DNA from: Microtetraspora sp. NBRC 13810
Lineage (GTDB): Bacteria > Actinomycetota > Actinomycetes > Streptosporangiales > Streptosporangiaceae
NCBI RefSeq assembly: GCF_030268685.1
Contig: NZ_BSRQ01000007.1
Coordinates: 310,001 to 374,000, forward strand
Length of the DNA: 64,000 bases
Direction of reading: 5' to 3'
Below, piece after piece: positions 7,916-15,756 of the stretch. Each line of letters begins with the position of its first letter. Within the stretch, counting starts at the first letter, position 1. The notes beneath the pieces are model-generated. The model saw only the letters and a list, made by a program, of their open reading frames with translations. It ran no database searches and was not told the origin of the DNA. The position numbers were made by a program, and so were the translations under genes.

Positions 7916-8886
7916 CTGAGGGTGAATCCCGTGCCGAGGGGATCACGCGGGTCGAGGGTGAACCGGTGCTCCCCGGTGCGGTAGGCGGTGCCCTCGATCT
8001 CGGGGATCACCCCTTCGGGTAGCACCTCGGCGACCCGCCCGGTGAAGACGCTGCCGACGATGCTCTCGTGGGTGAGCGTCCCGGTGAACCCCTCCTCGTG
8101 CAGTAGGGCGAGCCTGGCGGCGGTGCCGGAGCCGCAGGGTGAGCGGTCCACCTCGCCGTCGGCGAAGACGGTGACGTTGCGCTGCCGTCCCGGTCCGAGG
8201 TCCTCGTGGAGGACGACGCCGTAGACGCCGGAGAGCCGGTCGTCGCCGGGGTGCCTGGTGGCGGGATGCCCGGCCAGGGCGGCCTTGACGGCACGCCCGC
8301 GGGCGATCAGCTCGGGGAGGTGGGCGGGGGTGACGGAGAGCCCGAGGGCGGCGGCCGGGAGGGAGGCGTAGACGGCGCCGCCGTAGGCGAGGTCGGCCTT
8401 CACGCCTTGCCCGGGCAGCGGGACGCCGCGCTCGATGACGTAGGAGGGGACGTTGCGGAAGACCACGGACTCGGGGCGGCCGGCGGCGCAGCGGACCCGG
8501 GCGGTGACCCGGCCGGAGGGCACGTCGATGACGACGTCGGTCTCGCCGTCGGGGTCGGCCTGGACGAGGCGCTGCTCGACGGCGTGCACGCCGAGCGCCA
8601 TCGTGCCGTGGCCGCAGGCGGTGGAGTAGCCGTCCTTGTGCCAGAAGAGCACGCCGAGGTGGGCGCCGGCGTCGTCGGGCGGGACGAGGAAGCAGCCGTA
8701 CATGTCGGCGTGGCCGCGTGGCTCGTGGCAGAGCAGCCGGCGCACGGCGTCGAACTCCGGCGCGGCGGCGGCGGTGCGCCGGTCCAGCACGGTGCGCCCG
8801 GGGATCTCCGGGACGCCGTCCACCACGACACGGAACGGCTCACCGCCCGTGTGGTAGTCGATGGTCCGGACGTCACATGTCACCAT
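7912..8886 (-). CDS. Proline racemase superfamily protein (trans-3-hydroxyproline dehydratase or hydroxyproline epimerase)
   Basis: A 324-residue member of the proline racemase fold. Both catalytic positions are cysteine: Cys91 in TACGHGT and Cys251 in DRSPCGSGT. A Cys/Cys pair usually marks racemases and 2-epimerases, while dehydratases often have Ser or Thr at one site. However, the segment FWHKDGYSTACGHGT and the operon partner (imino-acid reductase) point to trans-3-hydroxy-L-proline dehydration. Start ATG 8886 precedes the conserved VRTIDYHTGGEP; a longer frame to 9027 has no family support. First gene of a three-gene operon. The start codon lies inside a large inverted repeat. Confidence 0.85.
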   Translation of the reverse strand: MVTCDVRTIDYHTGGEPFRVVVDGVPEIPGRTVLDRRTAAAAPEFDAVRRLLCHEPRGHADMYGCFLVPPDDAGAHLGVLFWHKDGYSTACGHGTMALGVHAVEQRLVQADPDGETDVVIDVPSGRVTARVRCAAGRPESVVFRNVPSYVIERGVPLPGQGVKADLAYGGAVYASLPAAALGLSVTPAHLPELIARGRAVKAALAGHPATRHPGDDRLSGVYGVVLHEDLGPGRQRNVTVFADGEVDRSPCGSGTAARLALLHEEGFTGTLTHESIVGSVFTGRVAEVLPEGVIPEIEGTAYRTGEHRFTLDPRDPLGTGFTLR

Positions 8887-8902
8887 GCATAAAGTGTGAC
8901 AT
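8877..8902 (-). promoter_or_regulatory. Inverted repeat, candidate GntR operator at first hydroxyproline operon
   Basis: ATGTCAC, twelve bases, GTGACAT: seven-base perfect arms spanning the start codon of the proline-racemase-like gene. The half-site matches the core of the palindrome at 16957-16971 ahead of the second hydroxyproline operon. Because the GntR gene is in this operon, negative autoregulation is plausible. Confidence 0.5.
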
Positions 8903-9548
8903 TCCATCCTGGTTCTCGGTATCCCATGCGGTCGGGTGAAGTGCGGGGGGACGGCACGGACGACCGCTCTCCAGGGCCGCGGCGAACCGCCGGCCGGGGC
9001 GACCACGAGACGCGCACGCGAACTCACCCAGGCAGATGAAATTGAATAGGGGAAGAGTACCAGACAGATGGATTAGTCCTCGTTTACACGGGAGTGGGTT
9101 CTGGGAATCCCGCGGCTTCTGTGAATTGGCGCACATCGGGCGGCCATTGCCCGAAAGGCGGCCGGGTGCCAAAGGACGGCACGCCAAGCCTTTCGCCTTT
9201 CCGGATCGGCCGTGCCACCAGCGCGGCGACCGGCCTCACGCGCCTCCGGGACGGCACTGCGCGGCACCTCGCCCGCCCGCGGTATTCGCGTCCAGAAACC
9301 GGATAAAAGGGCAGCGTCGTCACAGAGAACTCTCCTGCCACACTTTGGAACGATTCAGGAGGGCAGCCGGTTCCCGGGCCTTCTTCGCGGGCCTCCCGGA
9401 GAGTTCACGCGACGGCTTTGGCGGCGGCTTCCTTGGTGTGCCCCGTCCCGCCGTGGTTCGTGGTGTTTGCGAGCTGTAATCAGATTCTAGAATTCGCTGG
9501 GTTATCATGGGGATCGGGGGCAGGACCATGGCAGGTGGAAGGACCGGG
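8887..9548. other. Intergenic region, 660 bases, no gene recognised
   Basis: Between the proline-racemase-like gene (leftward) and the TetR gene (rightward). Several short open frames exist on both strands, but none has a ribosome site, coding-like third-position GC bias or a recognisable domain. Base composition is visibly less GC-rich than in the flanking genes. Apart from the operator-like repeats at either end, nothing was identified; a decayed gene cannot be excluded. Confidence 0.5.
9484..9493 (+). promoter_or_regulatory. Palindrome ATTCTAGAAT upstream of tetR
   Basis: A ten-base perfect palindrome 55-64 bases before the preferred TetR start. It shares the TTCTAGAA core with the larger inverted repeat at 12044-12060 in front of the SDR gene. 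A candidate autoregulatory site. Confidence 0.35.
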
Positions 9549-10166
9549 ATGGCGCGCGCTTCGAGTGGCAGGGGGGGCTCCTGGGAGTGGAGCCGCACGG
9601 CGCAGACCCGCAGGGGCATGCTCCAGGCGGCCCGCGAGGTCTTCGGCGAGCACGGCTTCACCGAGGCCAGCGTGGCCGACGTGGTGGCGCGGGCCGGTTC
9701 GAGCGTGGGCAGCCTCTACCATCACTTCGGCGGCAAGACCGAGCTGTTCCTCGCCCTGTGGGAGGAGCACCAGGCCGCGCACGAGGAGGCCGCCGCCTCC
9801 GCGGTCGCCAGGGCCAAGCAGTCCGGCGCCGCCGACCCGCTCGGCCTGTTCGTCGCCGGGGCCCGCGCCTTCCTCGAAGGCTCCTGGGAGCGGCGCGACC
9901 TCGCCCGCCTGTTCATGGACGGCAACGGCCCGCCCGGGTTCGAGCTGATGCGCCGCACCCGCAGCCGCGAATGGGTCCGGCAGAACGCGGTGCTCCTGGG
10001 CGCCGGCGGCGACCCCACGGCCCGCCTCACCGTCATGGTGCTCACCACGATCATCGGCGAGGCCGGCCGCGAGGTGGCCACCAGCGAGACCGAGGAGGAG
10101 GCGCGTCAGCTCATCGAGGCCGCCATCGTCCTCATCCAGCGCCTGGACCCGCTGCACCGCCCGTAG
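9549..10166 (+). CDS. TetR-family transcriptional regulator
   Basis: A 205-residue regulator. Its TetR DNA-binding domain begins near residue 18 (GMLQAAREVFGEHGFTEASV) and ends with VGSLYHHFGGKTELF, the hallmark of the family; the C-terminal helical domain is variable. ATG 9549 is favoured by GGAAGGA six bases upstream; ATG 9528 (GGGGGCAGGA) and ATG 9507 are in-frame alternatives. It is convergent with a MaoC/SDR pair, and related palindromes sit before both transcripts. It probably represses those acyl-CoA-type genes. Confidence 0.88.
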   Translation: MARASSGRGGSWEWSRTAQTRRGMLQAAREVFGEHGFTEASVADVVARAGSSVGSLYHHFGGKTELFLALWEEHQAAHEEAAASAVARAKQSGAADPLGLFVAGARAFLEGSWERRDLARLFMDGNGPPGFELMRRTRSREWVRQNAVLLGAGGDPTARLTVMVLTTIIGEAGREVATSETEEEARQLIEAAIVLIQRLDPLHRP

Positions 10167-10200
10167 GCCGGGCCCGCCCCTGCGGCCCGCCGGCGGGATC

Positions 10201-10263
10201 AGGCCGGGGTCAGGCGGGGGGCAGGCGGGGTCAGGCGGGGGTCAGGCGGGGTCAGGCGGGGCG
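10201..10263. repeat. Short tandem repeats, unit about 10-11 bases (GGGGTCAGGC)
   Basis: About five degenerate copies of a G-rich unit lie between the convergent TetR and MaoC genes and run over the MaoC stop codon (10252). Copies near 10229-10260 are almost identical. Possibly replication slippage; copy number may vary between strains. Confidence 0.7.
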
Positions 10264-11103
10264 GATGACCGCGCGGCCGTTGTCGATGACAACCGTGCCG
10301 TCCTCCTTCGCCGTGCGGAACAGCGCGGTGTCGCCGTCCACCCACATGGAGACGGTCAGCGACTCCCCGGGCAGGACGGGCCGGCTGAACCGGCCGGACA
10401 TCGACGCGAAGCGGGCGGGATCGGAGCCGGCCAGGGTGTGCAGCAGGGCGCGGCCGGTGATCCCGTAGGTGCACAGCCCGTGCAGGATGGGCCGCCGGAA
10501 CCCGGCCCTGGCCGCGAAGGACGGGTCGGTGTGCAGCGGGTTGCGGTCGCCGGAGAGCCGGTAGAGCAGCGCCTGCTCGGGACGCGTCCGGTAGGTGACC
10601 TCGTGGTCGGGCTCGCGGCCGGGCAGGGTCCAGTCGTCCTTCGGCCCGCGGTCGCCGCCGAAGCCGCCCTCGCCGCGGATGAAGGCCGAGCTGCGCGAGG
10701 TGATCATCGGCTCGCCGGTCGCCGGGTCCACCGCGGTGGCCTCGATGACCACCAGCGCGCCCGATCCCTTGTCGTAGATGCCGGTCACCTTCGACGTCGT
10801 GCGCACGCCGCCCTCGGCGGGCAACTCCCTGTGCAGGGTGAACGCCTGCTCGGCGTGCACCAGCATGGCCGGGTCGAAGTCGCCCAGGCTGCGCCCGGTG
10901 CGCGCCTGCGCCGCGAGCACGGCGAAGGTGGGCAGCACGCGCTGCCGTACGCCGGCGGTGTTCTCGGTGGTGAAGGGGAGCTCCTGGAGCGGGTCGCCGA
11001 GCCCTGCGCCCACGCCCACGGCGTAGAGCAGGGTGTCCCTGGAGGTCCAGGAGCGCTCGCAGGGCTCGCTCTCGACGCCGATGACATCGTGGTCGAAGGG
11101 CAT
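10252..11103 (-). CDS. MaoC-family (R)-specific enoyl-CoA hydratase-like protein
   Basis: A 283-residue double hot-dog protein of the MFE-2/2-enoyl-CoA hydratase 2 type. The C-terminal half has the catalytic signature YRLSGDRNPLHTDPSFAARAGF (Asp and His of hydratase 2 in GDRNPLHTDP). It should hydrate trans-2-enoyl-CoA to (R)-3-hydroxyacyl-CoA. One base separates it from the upstream SDR gene, so the pair acts like the split hydratase and dehydrogenase domains of a peroxisomal-type multifunctional enzyme. The substrate (fatty acyl or sterol side chain) is unknown. The TetR gene faces it. Confidence 0.88.
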   Translation of the reverse strand: MPFDHDVIGVESEPCERSWTSRDTLLYAVGVGAGLGDPLQELPFTTENTAGVRQRVLPTFAVLAAQARTGRSLGDFDPAMLVHAEQAFTLHRELPAEGGVRTTSKVTGIYDKGSGALVVIEATAVDPATGEPMITSRSSAFIRGEGGFGGDRGPKDDWTLPGREPDHEVTYRTRPEQALLYRLSGDRNPLHTDPSFAARAGFRRPILHGLCTYGITGRALLHTLAGSDPARFASMSGRFSRPVLPGESLTVSMWVDGDTALFRTAKEDGTVVIDNGRAVIRPA

Positions 11104-11104
11104 G

Positions 11105-12028
11105 TCAGCGCTCCCGTCCCGGAATCTCGCCGCTCTGCCGGGCGTTCGGGGCCGCCCGCTCGACCAGGCCGGGGACGATCTCGCCGAGCTTGGCCGGGTC
11201 CCAGCGGGCGCCGTTGTCCACGCCCGGTCCCGCGTGCCAGCCCTCGGCCACGCTGATCACGCCGCCGCGCACGTTGAAGACCCGGCCGGTGATCTCCCTG
11301 GCCTCGCCGGAGGCCAGCCAGACCACCAGCGGGGCCACGTTGCCGGCGTGGCCCGCGTCGAACTCGCCCTCGGCGGGACGCGGCCGGTCGGGCCGCAGGT
11401 TCTCGGTCATCCGGGTGAGCGCGGTGGGCGCGATCGCGTTGACGGTCACGCCGTAGCGGGCGAGCTCCATGGCGGTGATGACGGTGAACGCGGCGATGCC
11501 CGCCTTGGCGGCGCCGTAGTTCGACTGGCCGGGGTTGCCGTAGATGCCCGACGACGAGGTGGTGTTGACGATGCTCGCGTCCACCCGGTGACCGGCCTTG
11601 GACCGCGCACGCCAGTAGGCGGCGGCGTGCCGGGTGGGTGCGAAGGTGCCGCCGAGGTGGACCCGGATGACCGCGTCCCACTCCGCGGCGCTCATGTTGA
11701 CGAGCATCCGGTCGCGCAGGATGCCGGCGTTGTTGACGAGCACGTGCAGGTCGCCGAAGTGGTCCACGGCGGCCTCGACCAGCCGCCTGGCGCCCTCGAA
11801 GTCGGCGACGTCCTCCCCGTTGGCGATGGCCTCCCCGCCCATGGCGCGGATCTCGTCCACCACGGCGCCCGCCGGGCCGCCGGACGACCCGCTGCCGTCG
11901 ACCTGGGCCCCGAGGTCGTTGACCACGACCCTGGCCCCCTGGCGCGCGAACTCCAGCGCGTGCTCCCGCCCGATCCCCCGCGCCGCGCCGGTGACGATCA
12001 CGGTACGGCCGGCCACGATTCCGTTCAT
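11105..12028 (-). CDS. SDR-family (3R)-hydroxyacyl-CoA dehydrogenase-like oxidoreductase
   Basis: A 307-residue short-chain dehydrogenase. It carries the cofactor motif TGAARGIGREHA (about residues 13-24), NNAGILRD (about 100), and catalytic Tyr/Lys in YGAAKAGI (about 172-179). The insertion DEIRAMGGEAIANGEDV and overall length resemble the dehydrogenase domain of type-2 multifunctional beta-oxidation enzymes. With the downstream MaoC hydratase it would carry out hydration and oxidation of acyl-CoAs. A 17-base perfect inverted repeat lies 16 bases upstream of the start, the likely TetR operator. Confidence 0.88.
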   Translation of the reverse strand: MNGIVAGRTVIVTGAARGIGREHALEFARQGARVVVNDLGAQVDGSGSSGGPAGAVVDEIRAMGGEAIANGEDVADFEGARRLVEAAVDHFGDLHVLVNNAGILRDRMLVNMSAAEWDAVIRVHLGGTFAPTRHAAAYWRARSKAGHRVDASIVNTTSSSGIYGNPGQSNYGAAKAGIAAFTVITAMELARYGVTVNAIAPTALTRMTENLRPDRPRPAEGEFDAGHAGNVAPLVVWLASGEAREITGRVFNVRGGVISVAEGWHAGPGVDNGARWDPAKLGEIVPGLVERAAPNARQSGEIPGRER

Positions 12029-12043
12029 GCCATCTCCGAGATA

Positions 12044-12060
12044 CTAGAACCTAGTTCTAG
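12044..12060 (-). promoter_or_regulatory. Candidate TetR operator, CTAGAAC-N3-GTTCTAG
   Basis: CTAGAACCTAGTTCTAG is a perfect inverted repeat with seven-base arms and a three-base centre, immediately upstream of the SDR/MaoC transcript. It resembles TetR sites of lipid-degradation genes in actinobacteria (KstR-like AAC...GTT), but with one more central base than the KstR consensus. The regulator at 9549-10166 is the obvious candidate. Confidence 0.55.
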
Positions 12061-12157
12061 AAGAATCCCGCACCGGATCGCCGTAAGTCAACAGCGTGCG
12101 ATCCGGCCCCCGCCCGGCCCGGGGGGCATGGGGCGGAGACCGGGTGACCGGGACGCG

Positions 12158-13159
12158 TCACAACACGAAACCGGCGGGGAAGGGGTCGGCGGGGTCCAGG
12201 AAGTACTGCGCGGTCCCGGTGATCCAGGCCCGGCCGGTGATGGCGGGCACGACGGCGGGCCGCCCGGCCACCTCGGTCAGGGAGAGCAGCCTGCCGGTGA
12301 ACCTGGTCCCGATGAAGGACTCGTTCACGAAGTCGGCGCCGAGTTCCAGCTCGCCGCGGGCGTGCAACTGGGCCATCCTGGCGCTGGTGCCGGTGCCGCA
12401 CGGCGAGCGGTCGAACCAGCCGGGATGGATGGCCATCGCGTGCCGCGAGTGCCGCGCGTCCGAGCCGGGCGCGACGAACTGCACGTGGTGGCAGCCGCGG
12501 ATGCCCGGGTCGAGCGGGTGCACCGGCTCGTCCTGCTCGTTGATCGCCGCCATGACGGCCAGGCCCGCGTCCAGGATCCGCTGCTTGGCCGCCCTGTCGA
12601 AGGGCAGGCCGGCCGACTCGACGGGCAGGATCGCGTAGAAGTTGCCGCCGTAGGCGAGGTCGTAGGTGAGCTCGCCGAGGCCGGGCACCTTGACCGTCCG
12701 GTCCAGGCCGGCGCTGTAGGAGGGCACGTTCTCGATGGTGACGGCCCGGGCGGCGCCGTCCTCGACCTCGACCCTGGCCACGACCAGCCCGGCGGGGGTG
12801 TCCAGCCGGATCGTGGTGACCGGCTCGGTCACCGGCACCATCCCGGTCTCCACCAGGACCGTGGCCACGCCGATCGTGCCGTGCCCGCACATCGGCAGGC
12901 AGCCGGACACCTCGATGTACAGCACGCCGTAGTCGGCGTCGGGCCGGGTGGGCGGCTGCAGGATGGCGCCGCTCATCGCGGCGTGGCCGCGCGGCTCGTT
13001 CATCAGCAGGGTGCGCACGTGGTCGAGGTTCGCCATGAAGTGCTCGCGCCGCTCGGCCATCGTGGCGCCGGGGATCACGCCCACGCCGCCGGTGATCACC
13101 CTGGTCGGCATGCCCTCGGTGTGCGAGTCGACGGCGTGGTAGACGTGCCGCGTCCTCAT
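12158..13159 (-). CDS. 4-hydroxyproline 2-epimerase (proline racemase superfamily)
   Basis: A 333-residue enzyme with both catalytic cysteines: Cys91 in LPMCGHGTIG and Cys254 in FDRSPCGTGTSAR. The Cys/Cys pair and the HPGWFDRSPCGTGT context are typical of 4-hydroxyproline 2-epimerases, which convert trans-4-hydroxy-L-proline to cis-4-hydroxy-D-proline. It is the last gene of the hydroxyproline operon, 28 bases after the DapA-family deaminase. Its partners carry out the next two steps of the same pathway, which makes this assignment strong. It is a distant paralogue of the gene at 7912-8886. Confidence 0.9.
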   Translation of the reverse strand: MRTRHVYHAVDSHTEGMPTRVITGGVGVIPGATMAERREHFMANLDHVRTLLMNEPRGHAAMSGAILQPPTRPDADYGVLYIEVSGCLPMCGHGTIGVATVLVETGMVPVTEPVTTIRLDTPAGLVVARVEVEDGAARAVTIENVPSYSAGLDRTVKVPGLGELTYDLAYGGNFYAILPVESAGLPFDRAAKQRILDAGLAVMAAINEQDEPVHPLDPGIRGCHHVQFVAPGSDARHSRHAMAIHPGWFDRSPCGTGTSARMAQLHARGELELGADFVNESFIGTRFTGRLLSLTEVAGRPAVVPAITGRAWITGTAQYFLDPADPFPAGFVL

Positions 13160-13187
13160 GCCCGCCTCCCGTCCTGACCCGCGCCGC

Positions 13188-14081
13188 TCACCTGAGCCCC
13201 TCGGCGAGGACCTTCTCCGTGGCGGCCCGGACGATCGCCTCCTGGCCGGGGGTGAGCGGCCCGCGCGGCGGGCGGCACGGCCCGCCCCTGCGGCCCGCGA
13301 TGTCCATGCAGAGCTTGATCGCCTGGACGAACTCGGTCTTGCTGTCCCACCGCAGCAGCGGGTGCAGGCTGCGGTAGAGCGGCAGCGCGGTGCCGAGGTC
13401 GCCGGCGACGGCCGCCCGGTAGAGCGCCACGTTGGCGGCGGGCAGCGCGTTGGGGAAGCCCGCCACCCAGCCCACGGCGCCGGCGACGGCGAGTTCGAGC
13501 AGCACGTCGTCCGAGCCGATCAGCAGGTCCAGCCCGGGGGCGAGCTCGGCCAGCTCGTAGGCCCGCCGCACGTCGCCGCTGAACTCCTTGACCGCCACGA
13601 TCAGCCCCTCGGCGTGCAGCCGGGCGAGCAGCGCGGGAGTGAGGTCCACCTTCGTGTCGTAGGGGTTGTTGTAGGCCACGATGGGCAGCCCCGCCCTGGC
13701 GACCTCGCGGTAGTGGTCGAGCACGGCGCGCTCGTCGGCCCGGTAGGAGTTCGGCGGCAGCAGCATGACGACCTCGCAACCGGCGTCGCGGGCCCGCTCG
13801 GCCCACGTGCGCGCCTCCCGCGCGCCGTAGGCGGCGACGCCCGGCATGACCCGCCCGGGGCCGATCGCGGCGGCGGCCGTCTCCACGACCCGGATCCGCT
13901 CCTCCTCGGTCAGCGTCTGGTACTCGCCGAGCGATCCGTTGGCGACCACGCCGTCACAGCCGTTCTCCACCAGCCACGCGCAGTGCTCCGCGTAGCCGCC
14001 GAAGTCGGCCGACAGGTCCTCGTTCAGCGGGAGCGCGGTCGCGACGAGCACGCCGTGCCACGGTCTGGCCTGGGTCGTCAT
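13188..14081 (-). CDS. DapA-family aldolase/deaminase, likely 1-pyrroline-4-hydroxy-2-carboxylate deaminase
   Basis: A 297-residue TIM-barrel protein of the dihydrodipicolinate synthase family. The Schiff-base Lys165 is in VAVKEFSGD and the catalytic Tyr137 in VAYNNP; GSLGEYQTLT near residue 50 matches the substrate loop. In hydroxyproline pathways such enzymes deaminate and dehydrate 1-pyrroline-4-hydroxy-2-carboxylate to 2-oxoglutarate semialdehyde. ATG 14081 overlaps the stop of the flavoprotein gene by one base (TGATG); a longer frame to 14225 is only the upstream gene read out of frame. Confidence 0.88.
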   Translation of the reverse strand: MTTQARPWHGVLVATALPLNEDLSADFGGYAEHCAWLVENGCDGVVANGSLGEYQTLTEEERIRVVETAAAAIGPGRVMPGVAAYGAREARTWAERARDAGCEVVMLLPPNSYRADERAVLDHYREVARAGLPIVAYNNPYDTKVDLTPALLARLHAEGLIVAVKEFSGDVRRAYELAELAPGLDLLIGSDDVLLELAVAGAVGWVAGFPNALPAANVALYRAAVAGDLGTALPLYRSLHPLLRWDSKTEFVQAIKLCMDIAGRRGGPCRPPRGPLTPGQEAIVRAATEKVLAEGLR

Positions 14082-15469
14082 CAGGGATTCCTTTCGTCGG
14101 AGGGCTCGGCGCCGGACGCGGCCAGGTCGCCGAGGCGTACGGGTTGCGCGAACGGCCTGCGGGGCGGCCGGGGCGTCTCCCCGGCCAGGCGGGCGACGGC
14201 GTGGCCGCACACGCGGCCCTGGCACCAGCCCATCCCGGGCCGGGCCAGCAGCTTGACGGCGCGCGCGTCCCTGGCGCCCAGCTCCCGGGCTTCGACGACG
14301 CGCGCGTAGGGGACCTCCTCACAGCGGCAGACCAGCGTGTCCGGCCGCAGCCAGCCCATCCAGCCGTCCCGCACCGGGTAGGCGCGGGCCAGCGCGGCGG
14401 CGAACGCGGCCAGCCGGTCCCGGCGCGCGGACAGCGCGGGCGCGGGCGCCACCGCGCGCCCCAGGTCCGCCGCCGCCGTACGGCCGGCGATCAGGCCCTC
14501 CACCTCGGCCAGCTCGGACCCGCCGACCCCGGTGGTCTCGCCCGCCGCGTAGACACCGGGGACGCTGGTGCGCAGCCCGGCGTCCACCGCCACGACGGGA
14601 TCGCCGTCCGCCCCGGGCACGGTGGCGCAGCCGAGCTGGACCGGCAGGTCGAGCTGGGCGACGAAGCCGTAGCCCACGGCGAGGGTGTCACAGGCGATCA
14701 CGCGGGTGCGCAGGGGATGCCAGTCCGCGTCCACCTGGGCGAGGGTGACGTGGGTGAGCTCCGTGCCGCCGTGCGCGGCGATCACCGCGTGGCCGCCGCG
14801 GAAGGGCGTCCGGTGCCGGGCCAGGGTCAGGGCGTATCCCGCGGCCTCGGCGACCTTGCCCGGGGTGAGACGCGCCCGGCGCGCGACGCCGGGCAGCGCG
14901 GCGGCCTCGAAGACGCCGAGCACCCGGGCGCCGGCGGCGGCGAGCCCGGCCCCGACCGGCAGCAGGAAGGGCCCGGTGCCCGCGACCACGACCCGGCGGC
15001 CCGCCGTCACCAGGTCGCCCTTGAGCAGCGCCTGCGCGCCGCCCGCGGTGAGCACGCCGGGCAGGTCCCAGCCGGGGAAGGGCAGCGACCTGTCGTAGGC
15101 GCCGGTGGCGATCAGCAGCCGCCGCGCGGTGATCGCGCGCGGCCGTTCCTCCCGGTCGCCGACCAGGCAGTGCACGGCGACCGTGCCGTCCTCGCCGCGC
15201 TCCACGCTCCAGACGCGGTGCCGCGTGAACACCTCGGCCCGTTCCGACACCCCCTCGCGCAGCCGGGTGAACCGGGCGAAGCCGTGGTGCGGCCCGGCGG
15301 GGTTCGCGGCGTGCAGGCCCTCGGCGGGGTGCCGGAAGTACTGGCCGCCGAGCCGCGCGCCGCCGTCGATCAGCGCGACCCGCAGCCCGGCCCTGGTGGC
15401 CGCGGCGGCCCCGGCCAGGCCGGCCGGACCGCCGCCGACCACGGCGAGGTCGTAGGGCGTCCCGCTCAC
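14081..15469 (-). CDS. FAD/[2Fe-2S] oxidoreductase subunit, HcnB/opine-oxidase-A-like (D-hydroxyproline dehydrogenase)
   Basis: A 462-residue flavoprotein. The N-terminal dinucleotide site VVGGGPAGLAGAAAA binds FAD; a second Rossmann motif (VVVAGTGPFLLPVGAGLAAAG) follows at about 175. The C-terminus is a BFD-like [2Fe-2S] domain with CRCEEV, then WCQGRVCG. This three-part layout matches HcnB and the alpha subunit of heteromeric cis-4-hydroxy-D-proline dehydrogenases. It should pass electrons from the oxidase subunit towards the respiratory chain. Overlaps of four bases (upstream) and one base (downstream) show tight operon packing. Confidence 0.87.
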   Translation of the reverse strand: MSGTPYDLAVVGGGPAGLAGAAAATRAGLRVALIDGGARLGGQYFRHPAEGLHAANPAGPHHGFARFTRLREGVSERAEVFTRHRVWSVERGEDGTVAVHCLVGDREERPRAITARRLLIATGAYDRSLPFPGWDLPGVLTAGGAQALLKGDLVTAGRRVVVAGTGPFLLPVGAGLAAAGARVLGVFEAAALPGVARRARLTPGKVAEAAGYALTLARHRTPFRGGHAVIAAHGGTELTHVTLAQVDADWHPLRTRVIACDTLAVGYGFVAQLDLPVQLGCATVPGADGDPVVAVDAGLRTSVPGVYAAGETTGVGGSELAEVEGLIAGRTAAADLGRAVAPAPALSARRDRLAAFAAALARAYPVRDGWMGWLRPDTLVCRCEEVPYARVVEARELGARDARAVKLLARPGMGWCQGRVCGHAVARLAGETPRPPRRPFAQPVRLGDLAASGAEPSDERNP

Positions 15470-15756
15470 GCCGTGGTCACCTCGTCCCCCGGGCGGGCCT
15501 CGGTGACGCAGGCGCGCAGCGAGGTGGCGGCGTTGACCGTGACCAGGCAGTCGAAGCAGACGCCGATGCCGCAGTACAGGCCGCGCGGGCGGCCGCCGAA
15601 CCTCGTGGTCCGCCAGGAGCGGATGCCTGCGGCGTGCAGCGCGGCGCCGATCGTCTGGCCGGGGACGGCGGGCACCGGCCTGCCGTCCAGGGTGAACTCG
15701 AACGCCGGGCCGGGCCGGACGCCCGCCGGCCTGCCTGGTGTCCCGTGGGATGTCAT
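15466..15756 (-). CDS. [2Fe-2S] ferredoxin-like subunit, HcnA-like
   Basis: A 96-residue plant-type ferredoxin fold. Cysteines in GLYCGIGVCFDCLVTV and a later LRACV supply the four ligands in the order CxxxxCxxC...C. It corresponds to HcnA, the small subunit of three-part amino-acid dehydrogenases, and should relay electrons between the two flavin subunits encoded on either side. Four-base overlaps with both neighbours imply fixed stoichiometry. GTP-, NAD- or membrane-binding parts are absent. Confidence 0.88.
   Translation of the reverse strand: MTSHGTPGRPAGVRPGPAFEFTLDGRPVPAVPGQTIGAALHAAGIRSWRTTRFGGRPRGLYCGIGVCFDCLVTVNAATSLRACVTEARPGDEVTTA

Noticed and set aside
9036-9479. Short plus-strand open frames in the 660-base gap before tetR
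   Set aside because: No ribosome site, codon bias or domain; overlapping frames on both strands look equally random.
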